Origin: a virus
DNA length: 56,709 nucleotides
Virus record (IMG/VR): IMGVR_UViG_3300031974_002957
Coordinates: 1 to 56,709 of that record
Direction: 5' to 3' (one strand)
Below, piece by piece: positions 1 through 7,714 of the stretch (positions are counted from its first letter, which is position 1; the number at the start of each line of letters is the position of its first letter). The translations under genes and the position numbers were made by a program. The notes under the pieces were generated by a model that was not told the origin of the DNA, did no database searches, and saw only the letters and a program-made list of their open reading frames with translations.

Positions 1-1
1 C

Positions 2-826
2 CCTTGGTACATTGATGGTGCCAATACACTTAAATGGGATCGTTTAACTGAACTCGAACAAAATCAAGTTAAGACAAAATATCATGATGTAAAAACTCTT
101 CCTTGGATGGAAGATGGAATGACATTAGATTTTCATTTACACGAAAGACGAAGATCGTTTTCTCATCAACTTGCCGACATGCTCGGAGATCATGTAGGTA
201 TTAATTTTGGCATGCGTGGCAATGGTAATAGAGCAAGCATTAGCCAGTTATTTTTACACCCTGATTTGTTGTTACATCGTTTAGAAGAAATTGTTGCAGT
301 GTACACAATAGCAGGAGTAGAACGTTTTGATTTTTTTCAAAAGGGAATTTACGATCATCATACACATATTACAATGTGGCCAAATGAGAACGTTTTTCCA
401 GATGATCCTTGGAGAAGTAATTTGTGGGGAGCATACAAACATTACTTAATATCGGATATAGCTGTTTTACAAGAAAACATTTTGCAAATAAAAATTTTAG
501 AAACATGGTTAAAAGCTAGCGGTGCAAAATGGAAACTTATTATTATTCCTGCTTATGATTATGCTTGTTGGGAAGAACATTATCACGGGGAAGCTAGAGA
601 TTTTTACAAAAAGAATTGGCCGCATCACTACATGTGGAAACCAGACGGCCATAAAACTTTTATGAATTTAGTTGAAGAAGCAGAAGGATTGCCAAAAAAT
701 AAATATTATGAATTTATGGGTAAAGGCTCGCCAGGAAAATGGATTACACCTTGTGCGCATCCTGCTATTAAGGGACATAAGTTGTTAGCAGAAAAGTTAT
801 ATGAGAAATTAAAAAATGAAACGTAA
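2..826 (+). CDS. SGNH-hydrolase-like protein (5' partial)
   Basis: The frame is open from the first bases of the window, so the N-terminus lies outside it; the first internal ATG is at 107. The visible part resembles the middle and end of an SGNH/GDSL-type esterase: a Gly/Asn-rich stretch (NFGMRGNGNRAS) as in the family's oxyanion-hole blocks, and a C-terminal CAHPAIKGHKLLAEKL, like the block V region that supplies the catalytic His. The nucleophile block I would lie upstream. These enzymes remove or transfer acyl groups on glycans or lipids. The gene overlaps the next SGNH-like gene by 11 nt, so the two are probably co-translated and may act on the same substrate. Family assignment is moderate; the substrate is unknown. 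Confidence 0.6.
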   Translation, partial: PWYIDGANTLKWDRLTELEQNQVKTKYHDVKTLPWMEDGMTLDFHLHERRRSFSHQLADMLGDHVGINFGMRGNGNRASISQLFLHPDLLLHRLEEIVAVYTIAGVERFDFFQKGIYDHHTHITMWPNENVFPDDPWRSNLWGAYKHYLISDIAVLQENILQIKILETWLKASGAKWKLIIIPAYDYACWEEHYHGEARDFYKKNWPHHYMWKPDGHKTFMNLVEEAEGLPKNKYYEFMGKGSPGKWITPCAHPAIKGHKLLAEKLYEKLKNET

Positions 827-1760
827 ATACATTCCAAACGGGCTAAGTTATGAGCCTAATGCTTTGTTTGAGTATACTCAGCAGCATAGCACTGATCGAA
901 GAAAGAGAGTTCATGAGGATGAAAGTTTTTATCCTAATGGGGATGTATTTCCTGTTCCTATTTTCTTACAAGAACATTATCCGTTGCTTTATCAAGAACC
1001 TTGTAACACTCAGCAGAATGGACCTTACAAGTTTACAACAGGAGATGATGAAAACAAATTTCTCCACAATCTAAAAGTGCAACCTCAAGATTGGAAATAT
1101 CGAACACAAGAGGTTATGTATAATCTTAACAACAATGGTTATAGAACTCAAGAGTGGGAAAAAATAGATTGGGAAAATAGTGTTGTTTTACTTGGTTGTT
1201 CGTGTACTTTTGGAACTGGACTGTCTGAGTTTGAAACACTAGACGCAGCAATGTGTAACGCATACGGAGGACGCCCCTTTATTAACTTGGGTTATCCTGG
1301 AGGATCTAATGAACATATTTTATACAACCTGACTATGTTGTTTAAGTATTTTCCAATGCCTAAAGGAATTATTATCTCATATACGACAACAGATAGAGCT
1401 TTATATTGGGAAGATATGCGATCTTATGGTATTGGACCATGGGATATTGCCGAGTACCCAATAAAAGAAACAATTATACATGGCGAAAACAAATCCCAAC
1501 AATACTTAGCAAACTTTTTATCTAAGTTTAACGAGTTGGGAAAAGCTTATGCTACAGCGGCTACAATACAACAAATGTGCGACATGTCAGGTGTTCCGAG
1601 TTATCATTTTTCATGGTTTCAAGGCAGCGCACATGCAGCGAGAGTAGATTACATTCCTTTAATGGGACAAACTGCAGATAGAGCAAGAGACATGATGCAC
1701 CCAGGTGCGGATGTAATGAGAGGTACTGCTTCTTATATTAAAAAGAAGTTTTCGTTATAA
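816..1760 (+). CDS. SGNH/GDSL-type hydrolase-like protein
   Basis: A 314-residue protein with recognisable SGNH blocks. A hydrophobic strand leads into VVLLGCSCTFGTG (about residues 122-134), which fits the nucleophile GxSxTxG form of block I. NLGYPGGSNE (about 157-166) supplies the Gly and Asn oxyanion-hole residues. MHPGADVMRG (about 293-302) supplies a candidate catalytic His. The family deacetylates or acylates carbohydrates and other esters. The start overlaps the preceding SGNH-like gene by 11 nt, so this is a tandem pair heading an operon with a radical SAM enzyme and a carbamoyltransferase. Marine T4-like phages often carry such genes; the target (host surface glycan, virion glycan or a modified base) cannot be told from sequence. 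Confidence 0.7.
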   Translation: MKRKYIPNGLSYEPNALFEYTQQHSTDRRKRVHEDESFYPNGDVFPVPIFLQEHYPLLYQEPCNTQQNGPYKFTTGDDENKFLHNLKVQPQDWKYRTQEVMYNLNNNGYRTQEWEKIDWENSVVLLGCSCTFGTGLSEFETLDAAMCNAYGGRPFINLGYPGGSNEHILYNLTMLFKYFPMPKGIIISYTTTDRALYWEDMRSYGIGPWDIAEYPIKETIIHGENKSQQYLANFLSKFNELGKAYATAATIQQMCDMSGVPSYHFSWFQGSAHAARVDYIPLMGQTADRARDMMHPGADVMRGTASYIKKKFSL

Positions 1761-1763
1761 ATA
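1756..1763 (+). promoter_or_regulatory. T4-late-type promoter box TATAAATA
   Basis: An exact TATAAATA lies over the stop codon of the preceding gene, 6 nt before the ATG at 1770. T4 late promoters are defined by this -10 octamer alone, and transcription starts about 6-7 nt after it. The transcript would therefore start at or next to the AUG. The motif is observed; function is inferred. Confidence 0.5.
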
Positions 1764-1769
1764 AAACGT

Positions 1770-2021
1770 ATGAAGGAAAAACTTAGAAACTTTTTTAAAA
1801 AACTATTTCTAGAAAGATGGGAGTTAACAATATACTTTCCCGCAGAAACGAAAGTTTTGCCTGACGGAACCAGGCTGGAAACAGTGTCTCCCAAGACGTA
1901 TATCGTCAAACGAATAAAAAAGTTATCACACCTTCATATGATTTTTATTGAAGAAAACGGAATGAGACATGAAATAAAAGTTGTCAATCCCGTTGGCTAT
2001 GACTTAAGGAAAATATTTTAA
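1770..2021 (+). CDS. Conserved hypothetical phage protein, 83 aa
   Basis: A small basic protein. It begins with an amphipathic Lys/Phe-rich helix (KLRNFFKKLFLERWELTIYF), continues into a beta-rich centre and ends in VNPVGYDLRKIF. I recognise the general shape as a small conserved protein of marine T4-like phages, but no function is known to me. The stop overlaps the next ATG by 1 nt (TAATG), so the two small genes are probably translationally coupled. A late-type TATAAATA box lies directly upstream. Confidence 0.7.
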   Translation: MKEKLRNFFKKLFLERWELTIYFPAETKVLPDGTRLETVSPKTYIVKRIKKLSHLHMIFIEENGMRHEIKVVNPVGYDLRKIF

Positions 2022-2134
2022 TGAAAAAATTGTGGAACAAAATTAAAACGTGGTGGGAAGATAGAAAACACCGCAAGGCGTTAGAAAAAAGAATCAAGGA
2101 ACTTAAAGACCGCGATCCCTTTATTTACGACTAA
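2021..2134 (+). CDS. Small conserved phage protein, 37 aa
   Basis: A 37-codon ORF starting at the TAATG overlap with the previous gene. It encodes a highly charged helical peptide beginning MKKLWNKIKTWWED and ending DPFIYD. Similar short Lys/Trp-rich proteins ending in a DPFIY-like motif occur beside the same small partner in marine T4-like phages, as I recall. The tight coupling and the codon pattern support real coding despite the length. Function is unknown; the amphipathic basic helix could bind membrane or nucleic acid. Confidence 0.6.
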   Translation: MKKLWNKIKTWWEDRKHRKALEKRIKELKDRDPFIYD

Positions 2135-2149
2135 AGAAAAGATTATATT

Positions 2150-3661
2150 ATGAGTGATTATGGCAGTGCTGCTGATCAAGCAGAAAAGCAGCTTCGAAAT
2201 ATTTCTAAAACCATGTGTTACGCAAAGTGGGCGCAGGTATCCATGCACCTTACTAACGGACAAACACATAGCTGCTATCACCCCCCTACACATAAAATAG
2301 ATGTCTTAGAAATACAAGACAATCCTTCAGCTCTACACAATACAAGACAGAAAAAAGAAGAACGTAAAATGATGCTGGAAGGTAAAAGGCCAGCTGGTTG
2401 TTCTTATTGTTGGAAAATTGAGGATGTTGGTGGAAGAAGTGATCGTATTTACCGTAGTGGAGAATACTGGGCTCAAAATGCCAGAAAAGATATAATTGAA
2501 ACACTAGACGTTGGTAATATCAATCCACGCTATGTTGAAGTTAACTTTAACCAAGCATGCAACTTTAAATGTTCTTATTGTTCCCCTCATCTGTCTAATA
2601 CATGGGAAAGAGAAATTAAAAAGGATGGTCCTTACAACATAATTGGACAAGACGGGCATCCTACTAAACACAATGATATTGCTCATTTAGAAAAAATAGA
2701 TTTAATGCCAATTAAAGTTGCACAGGACGAAAATCCTTATGTAACTGCTTTTTGGAAATGGTGGCCAGAGTTATACAAGACACTAGAAGTTTTTCGTATG
2801 ACGGGAGGCGAGCCATTAATGGATAGTAACACTTACAAGGTATTGGATTACATATATGAAAATCCAAATGCTTGGTTGGAAGTTAGTGTTACTAGTAATA
2901 TGTGTCCTGATAAACCTAAGTTAATGGACATGTTTGTTGAGAAACTTCAAAAACTAGAAGAGATACAAATTTGGCAAAGCGAGAGATTCAATCCTGGATC
3001 TGGCAATCACTGGTATGTAAATATGGCAGTGAAAAACTTTGCAGTGTTTGTAAGTTTAGATGGAGCAGGAAAACAAGCAGAATACATTAGAAATGGTTTA
3101 AATTATGACACATTACAAACAAATGTTGAACGTATTTTAGGGGATACATGTAATACAACAATTACATTTATTAATACATTTAATAGTTTAAGTTTAACAA
3201 GTTTTAAAGAATTCTTGGAGTATATTTTAGAATTACGACACGAATATTCAAGACAAAACCAGGGTGTTAAAAAGATACCCATCTACGATCCTTATAACAC
3301 CCACCCGGACTTTGAAGTGCACCCAAGACAACGTATTTGGTTTGATGTTCCTCTTTTAAGGAATCCAGAATGGCAATGTATTAATACTTTGCCGGAAGAG
3401 TTTGAAAAATACTTAGAAGAAGCAATTGAATTTATGGAACACAATTCTAATGTAGATGATTTTGTAGGTTTTTATGACTTTGAGATTGCTAAAGTTAAAC
3501 GCAACCTAGAATGGATGCGAGAGAGAAATATGCCTAGAGAAAAACTTGACATCGCTAGAAAAAACTTTGTTAAGTTTTTTAAACAACACGATGCAAGAAG
3601 GGGGACTGACTTTTTGGATACGTTCCCCGAGTTTACAAGTTTTTGGAGGAAATGGGAGTGA
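2150..3661 (+). CDS. Radical SAM enzyme with accessory Cys motifs (twitch/SPASM type)
   Basis: A 503-residue protein with the canonical radical SAM cluster motif CNFKCSYC (Cys137, Cys141, Cys144). TGGEPLM follows, the GGE motif that binds the SAM amino group. Additional cysteines lie before the core (SCYHPP; GCSYCW) and could bind an auxiliary iron-sulfur cluster, as in twitch or SPASM-type proteins. Radical SAM enzymes cleave SAM to a 5'-deoxyadenosyl radical and modify peptides, nucleotides, sugars or lipids. The gene overlaps the downstream carbamoyltransferase by 4 nt (GTGA), so the two products probably act in one pathway. The class assignment is firm; the substrate is unknown. Confidence 0.88.
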   Translation: MSDYGSAADQAEKQLRNISKTMCYAKWAQVSMHLTNGQTHSCYHPPTHKIDVLEIQDNPSALHNTRQKKEERKMMLEGKRPAGCSYCWKIEDVGGRSDRIYRSGEYWAQNARKDIIETLDVGNINPRYVEVNFNQACNFKCSYCSPHLSNTWEREIKKDGPYNIIGQDGHPTKHNDIAHLEKIDLMPIKVAQDENPYVTAFWKWWPELYKTLEVFRMTGGEPLMDSNTYKVLDYIYENPNAWLEVSVTSNMCPDKPKLMDMFVEKLQKLEEIQIWQSERFNPGSGNHWYVNMAVKNFAVFVSLDGAGKQAEYIRNGLNYDTLQTNVERILGDTCNTTITFINTFNSLSLTSFKEFLEYILELRHEYSRQNQGVKKIPIYDPYNTHPDFEVHPRQRIWFDVPLLRNPEWQCINTLPEEFEKYLEEAIEFMEHNSNVDDFVGFYDFEIAKVKRNLEWMRERNMPREKLDIARKNFVKFFKQHDARRGTDFLDTFPEFTSFWRKWE

Positions 3662-5097
3662 GTGATAAAATAGTTTGGGGTGTGGCTGCAGGTACACACG
3701 ACGGATCCTTAACAGTTATGAAAGGCAATGACATTATTTTTGCCTCTCACTCTGAAAGGTATTCTAGAAAGAAAAACGATAAAGACTTGAGTCATAAGTT
3801 AATCGAGGAGGCAATACAATATGGATATCCCGAAAAAATTTATTGGTACGAAAATCCGCTTGTTAAAGCAACACGAAAACTTTACGCTGGACAACCAGAC
3901 ATTTGGTTGTCGCCTAAAAAATACATGGCACAATATGGTATCGTGGATACTATTGAATGGGGAGATCATCACGCAAGTCATGCTGCTGCTGGTTATTACA
4001 CTTCTCATTATACCAACGCTTGTGTACTAGTTGTTGATGCTATTGGAGAGTGGACTACAACATCAATATGGAAAGGAACAAATTCAAATTTAAAATGTGT
4101 TGAGCGTTGGAACTATCCTAAGTCTTTGGGTTTGTTTTACAGTGCCTTTACAGATAGAGTTGGACTCAAAGCAAACGAAGACGAATACATTTTAATGGGT
4201 ATGGCTGCTTACGGCGATCCCGATCGTTTTTACGAGGAGATTAAACTTTTAGCAGCAACACATGACAATTTTCATAGGGGTATTAGATGGTGGATGCCAG
4301 AACTAACTGAAGATGATTATTTTGATGTTGCTGCCGCTACACAAAGAGTATATGAAGATTATTTAAAAAGAATTTTAACCAAAGCAAAAGAATTAACTGG
4401 CGAAGAAGATTTAGTCTTTATGGGTGGTTGCGCACTCAACTGTCTTGCAAATAGAATTATTCCAGAATATTTCAAGAGTAGTTGGATTATGCCAAACCCT
4501 GGAGATGCAGGATCTTCGTTAGGTGCTATTTTAGCAAAAACAAAACAAAGAGCCAATTGGCTAACACCATATCTCGGACATAATATTGAAGGGGAGTATC
4601 CTGTAGATAAAGTTTTTGAGGAATTAGTTACAAACGGAATTTGTGGTGTGGCAAATGGCAAAGCAGAGTTTGGGCCAAGAGCATTAGGAAATCGTAGTTT
4701 GTTGGCTGATCCCCGCGGACAAGAAATGAAGGATAAGGTTAACAAAATAAAAAATAGACAAGAGTACAGACCTTTTGCTCCTGTAATTAGACAAGAAGAC
4801 GTTAGAGATCATTTTAAAGTTGGAACGTTCTTTACTTCACCATATATGCAATATATTGTAGAAGCAAAGGAACCTGAAAAGTACCCTGCCATTGTACACC
4901 AAGATGGAACTAGCAGAGTTCAAACTGTAACAAGATTACAACACCCTGGGCTTTACAATTTACTTACAAAGTGGAAAGAAGAAACTGGGTGTCCTATGTT
5001 ACTCAATACTAGTTTAAACATTAAAGGTCAGCCTATTGTTAACACCCTTCAAGATGCAAAAGATTTTGAGAAACACTATGGTGTCAAAGTTTTTTAA
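3658..5097 (+). CDS. Carbamoyltransferase, NodU/CmcH/TobZ family
   Basis: This 479-residue protein has the family's N-terminal kinase-like domain: GVAAGTHDGSLTV, SHSERYSRKK, then HHASHAAAGYYTS with the metal-binding His pair and GGCALNCLANRI. The C-terminal domain has GPRALGNRSLLADPR and EYRPFAPVI. The family transfers carbamoyl from carbamoyl phosphate through a carbamoyl-adenylate to a hydroxyl group. I chose GTG at 3658 because GGAGG lies 8 nt upstream and it overlaps the radical SAM stop by 4 nt; an in-frame ATG at 3652 is only 2 nt from that site. It is shorter than the usual roughly 570 residues. Possible acceptors are a sugar or nodulation-factor-like glycan, or 5-hydroxymethylcytosine in phage DNA. 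The context does not decide. Confidence 0.88.
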   Translation: MSDKIVWGVAAGTHDGSLTVMKGNDIIFASHSERYSRKKNDKDLSHKLIEEAIQYGYPEKIYWYENPLVKATRKLYAGQPDIWLSPKKYMAQYGIVDTIEWGDHHASHAAAGYYTSHYTNACVLVVDAIGEWTTTSIWKGTNSNLKCVERWNYPKSLGLFYSAFTDRVGLKANEDEYILMGMAAYGDPDRFYEEIKLLAATHDNFHRGIRWWMPELTEDDYFDVAAATQRVYEDYLKRILTKAKELTGEEDLVFMGGCALNCLANRIIPEYFKSSWIMPNPGDAGSSLGAILAKTKQRANWLTPYLGHNIEGEYPVDKVFEELVTNGICGVANGKAEFGPRALGNRSLLADPRGQEMKDKVNKIKNRQEYRPFAPVIRQEDVRDHFKVGTFFTSPYMQYIVEAKEPEKYPAIVHQDGTSRVQTVTRLQHPGLYNLLTKWKEETGCPMLLNTSLNIKGQPIVNTLQDAKDFEKHYGVKVF

Positions 5098-5100
5098 CGT

Positions 5101-5107
5101 CTAAATA
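5101..5107 (+). promoter_or_regulatory. Possible late promoter box CTAAATA
   Basis: CTAAATA, a variant of the T4 late octamer, lies 5 nt before the ATG at 5113, directly after the carbamoyltransferase stop. The spacing matches the TATAAATA boxes at 1756, 18490 and 25872. No Shine-Dalgarno sequence precedes the ATG. Confidence 0.35.
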
Positions 5108-5112
5108 TGTGA

Positions 5113-5406
5113 ATGGGAAACGTTGTTGACATAAAGAAGTATAAAGCCAAACCCAAAAAGGTACTTGGGTATAGGATGTCTTTCTATTCTGAAGAAGAAA
5201 TAGATATGGCTTTGTTAGCACTTAATATGTACGGGTTTCATGAAATTAGGTATACACGACAACATATGAAACGTATAGATCCTGTGTTTATAAAAAGATG
5301 TTTATTAGCCTTATATAACACAGATTTTTTATCATTGAAAGGAAGAAGACTCATAAATAATATCGTAGACAATATTGAAGAAATATATGATGAGAAGGTA
5401 GGATAA
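5113..5406 (+). CDS. Hypothetical protein, 97 aa
   Basis: A 97-residue soluble, mostly helical protein. It starts MGNVVDIKKYKAKPKK, and its centre (SFYSEEEIDMALLALNMYG) resembles the helical style of small DNA-associated phage proteins. I recognise no named domain. There is no clear ribosome binding site, and a CTAAATA late-type box sits 5 nt upstream. The stop abuts the next ATG, so the pair is one unit. Confidence 0.65.
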   Translation: MGNVVDIKKYKAKPKKVLGYRMSFYSEEEIDMALLALNMYGFHEIRYTRQHMKRIDPVFIKRCLLALYNTDFLSLKGRRLINNIVDNIEEIYDEKVG

Positions 5407-5727
5407 ATGCCAATATACAGTTTTGAAAACATCGAAACCGGAGAAGTGCAAGACTTAATTATGTCCTGGGACGAAAGGGTCAAACACTTGGAAGAAAATC
5501 CCCATTTAAGAACAATTATTACAGGGGCTCCAGGGTTAGTAAAAGGAACTGGTGATCGAACTAAACCACCAGATGGCTTTAAGGATGTTTTATCTCGGGT
5601 TGCCCAAAGCAATCCCACTAGTGCGCTTGCCGATACATGGGGCAAGAAAGACGCCAAATCAGTTAAGGTTCGAGACACCGTTAATAAAGTAAAAAAGAAA
5701 ATAGGAAATATTAGCACTGACAGCTAA
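5407..5727 (+). CDS. Conserved T4-like phage protein, FmdB-like N-terminus
   Basis: A 106-residue protein. The N-terminus MPIYSFENIETGE has the layout of FmdB-type zinc-ribbon proteins (MPxYxFxCxxCG) but lacks the cysteines, so it would not bind zinc in that way. The middle is helical, with VKHLEENPHLRTIITGAPGLV; the tail is Lys-rich. Proteins of this layout occur in marine T4-like phages near structural genes, as I recall. The role is unknown. It is followed by a strong hairpin at 5752-5788. Confidence 0.65.
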   Translation: MPIYSFENIETGEVQDLIMSWDERVKHLEENPHLRTIITGAPGLVKGTGDRTKPPDGFKDVLSRVAQSNPTSALADTWGKKDAKSVKVRDTVNKVKKKIGNISTDS

Positions 5728-5751
5728 CAATCCAGCAGTACTCAAACCACG

Positions 5752-5790
5752 AAAAGGGCAGAATGTCAAATAGGCACTCTGCCCTTTTCT
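5752..5790 (+). terminator. Strong intrinsic terminator hairpin
   Basis: The arms 5752-5765 (AAAAGGGCAGAATG) and 5775-5788 (CACTCTGCCCTTTT) form a 14-nt stem with one A-C mismatch and a 9-nt loop. The right arm ends in TTTT, so the hairpin could also terminate transcription in the opposite direction. It separates the radical SAM/carbamoyltransferase operon from phoH. Confidence 0.8.
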
Positions 5791-5816
5791 CATCTAAAAA
5801 ACGGAGAAAGACCATT

Positions 5817-6569
5817 ATGGCAAAACGTAAAGCACTAGACTTAGTTCAAACTCAAGGTGCAGCACCAGGGGCAAGCAATTCTCTCAGAATGAGAATCGAG
5901 GACATGGTGACAATTGATGCAATAACTGAAATGCAAGGCCAGTTTTTTGCTCAATACAAATCGACGAACGCTTTAGCTTTTTTATTACATGGATGTGCAG
6001 GTACAGGTAAAACATACATTGCATTGTATCGAGCATTAGAGGAAGTTCTTATGAAAGGAACACCCTTTAGAAAAGTCGTTTTAGTTCGTTCAGCAGTGCC
6101 ATCAAGAGAGATTGGACACTTGCCAGGTGATGATAAAGATAAAATTGAAATCTATTCATTGCCATATCAAGCAATGTGTCAGGAGCTATTTCCAGGAAAA
6201 GAAAAGCCATACCAACGTTTAATTGAACAAAAATATATGGACTTTATGTGTACATCTTTTGTTAGGGGTATTACACTAGACAATTCTATTGTTATTGTAG
6301 ATGAATGTCAGAATATGACAGATATGGAGTTGAACTCTATAATGACACGAATTGGAGAGAATACTAAAGTTATATTCTGTGGAGATTTTAGACAGACTGA
6401 CTTATACAAAAGACATGATATGTCCGGATTACAAAAATTCATGGTTATCGCCGAAAATATGAAGTCATTTAAAATTGTTGAGTTTACAACAGACGATATC
6501 GTACGTTCTCAGCTTGTTAAAGAATACATTGAAGCAAGGCTAAAATATGAGGATGAATATGGCGCCTAA
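5817..6569 (+). CDS. phoH: PhoH-like P-loop ATPase
   Basis: A 250-residue PhoH-family ATPase. Walker A is CAGTGKTY (about residues 58-65) and Walker B is IVIVDECQ (about 157-164). The RSAVPSREIGHLPGD stretch between them is typical of PhoH proteins. PhoH is widespread in marine phages and often called a phosphate-stress gene, but its biochemical role in infection is unsettled; nucleic-acid-linked ATPase activity is plausible. I chose ATG 5817, which has GGAGA 9 nt upstream, because an earlier in-frame ATG at 5763 lies inside the terminator hairpin. It is the first gene after that terminator and no clear promoter precedes it. Confidence 0.9.
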   Translation: MAKRKALDLVQTQGAAPGASNSLRMRIEDMVTIDAITEMQGQFFAQYKSTNALAFLLHGCAGTGKTYIALYRALEEVLMKGTPFRKVVLVRSAVPSREIGHLPGDDKDKIEIYSLPYQAMCQELFPGKEKPYQRLIEQKYMDFMCTSFVRGITLDNSIVIVDECQNMTDMELNSIMTRIGENTKVIFCGDFRQTDLYKRHDMSGLQKFMVIAENMKSFKIVEFTTDDIVRSQLVKEYIEARLKYEDEYGA

Positions 6570-6623
6570 CGTAAGTTATTGATATTCATACAAAAGAAAT
6601 TCACTATTTTTTGTAAAAAATGC

Positions 6624-6652
6624 TTGACTTTTGTTGAAATAGGTGCTATAAT
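6624..6652 (+). promoter_or_regulatory. Sigma-70 promoter
   Basis: TTGACT (6624-6629), a 17-nt spacer and TATAAT (6647-6652) lie 32 nt before the start codon at 6684. This is nearly the consensus for host vegetative RNA polymerase and matches the other promoters at 8709, 9943, 11763 and 41808. Confidence 0.85.
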
Positions 6653-6683
6653 GTACGCATAAACAATGAGAAGTGAGGAAAAT

Positions 6684-7043
6684 ATGAAACAAGAACTTAA
6701 ACAAGCAGTAGAGAAACTTTGTGATGACATCGTAAGTGTACATAACGAAAGTTACCCTAGTTTGACAGGCTTTAATTGTACTTACAAGGCTGGCAGAAAG
6801 TTTATTAAGATCATCAGAGAGGACCGAGGCGGTTCCAGATCTGTTTGGGGCTTTATTAACTTGGCGCATGAGAAGTTCAAAGAAGGCGATGTGCTTTTAG
6901 CTCAAGGTTGGGCAGGTCCTGCACTTAACGTGGCTCGTGGCAATCTTTTAGAAGGCTACGAAATTGGTTACAGAGAACAATATGGACCAGGCTACTGTTC
7001 AGGTGCCATAGCAGGAACTCCAAGAAATGGGACGTTTGTTTAA
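6684..7043 (+). CDS. Hypothetical protein, 119 aa
   Basis: This is the first gene behind the sigma-70 promoter at 6624, so it is probably expressed early. I chose ATG 6684 (MKQELKQAVEKLCDD) because a GAGGA site precedes it; an in-frame ATG at 6666 has none. The protein is soluble: an N-terminal helix, then a beta-rich Gly-containing C-terminal half (GYREQYGPGYCSGAIAGTP). I recognise no family. It is followed 2 nt later by the nuclease gene. Confidence 0.7.
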   Translation: MKQELKQAVEKLCDDIVSVHNESYPSLTGFNCTYKAGRKFIKIIREDRGGSRSVWGFINLAHEKFKEGDVLLAQGWAGPALNVARGNLLEGYEIGYREQYGPGYCSGAIAGTPRNGTFV

Positions 7044-7045
7044 TA

Positions 7046-7714
7046 GTGTTTATTCATAATCAGGTAGAAGTACCTAAACTCAAACAAGTAAATACAGAAA
7101 ACGGACGGAGGTATGTTACTCCGTCCGGTGATCATTTACCTTCTGTAACTACAATTTTATCGCATAAATCTAAACCATTTATTCAGGCTTGGCGCAAACG
7201 TATTGGCGAGGCTGAGGCAGATAAAATTTCTAAACAAGCCACGACACGTGGTACTCGTATTCATAAACTTTGCGAAGACATTCTCAATAATGAGTTGACA
7301 GAAGATACTGAACTTAATTATATTGACAAAGAAATGTTTCGTAAGTTTCGCCCTTTGTTAGACGATATAAATAATATTAGAGCATTGGAGACAAAGCTCT
7401 ATAGTGAACATTTAAGACTTGCAGGACAAGTTGATTGTATCGCAGAATATAATGGCAAGTTATCTGTTATTGATTTTAAAACATCAAAGAAAAGAAAGAC
7501 GCCCTCACAATGCGAGAACTACTTTATACAATGTAGCGCTTACGCAATTATGTTTGAGGAACTTACTGGTATACCCGTATCTCAAACTGTTATTTTAATG
7601 GCAGTTGAAGGAGAAGAGCCTATAGTGTTTTTACAAAAGAGAGATAACTTTGTAGAAAAACTTTTTGAAGCACGGGACTCATATGAAAACGAAATCCTTA
7701 AACGGGGCAACTGA
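7046..7714 (+). CDS. PD-(D/E)XK family nuclease (RecB/Cas4-like)
   Basis: This 222-residue protein has the RecB-type nuclease core. TRGTRIHKLCE is the motif with the metal-binding His. GQVDCIAEYNGKLSVIDFKTSKK has the metal-binding Asp residues and the catalytic Lys of (D/E)xK, and CENYFIQCSAYA supplies the following Gln and Tyr. Such nucleases process DNA ends in recombination or recycling of host DNA, and are common in marine T4-like phages. The best start is GTG at 7046, right after the previous stop; no good ATG lies near. The 3' end overlaps the dioxygenase gene by 32 nt. Confidence 0.82.
   Translation: MFIHNQVEVPKLKQVNTENGRRYVTPSGDHLPSVTTILSHKSKPFIQAWRKRIGEAEADKISKQATTRGTRIHKLCEDILNNELTEDTELNYIDKEMFRKFRPLLDDINNIRALETKLYSEHLRLAGQVDCIAEYNGKLSVIDFKTSKKRKTPSQCENYFIQCSAYAIMFEELTGIPVSQTVILMAVEGEEPIVFLQKRDNFVEKLFEARDSYENEILKRGN

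Noticed and set aside
7362-7372. TATAAATA-like stretch inside the PD-(D/E)XK nuclease gene
   Set aside because: It is internal to a gene without a suitably placed downstream start.
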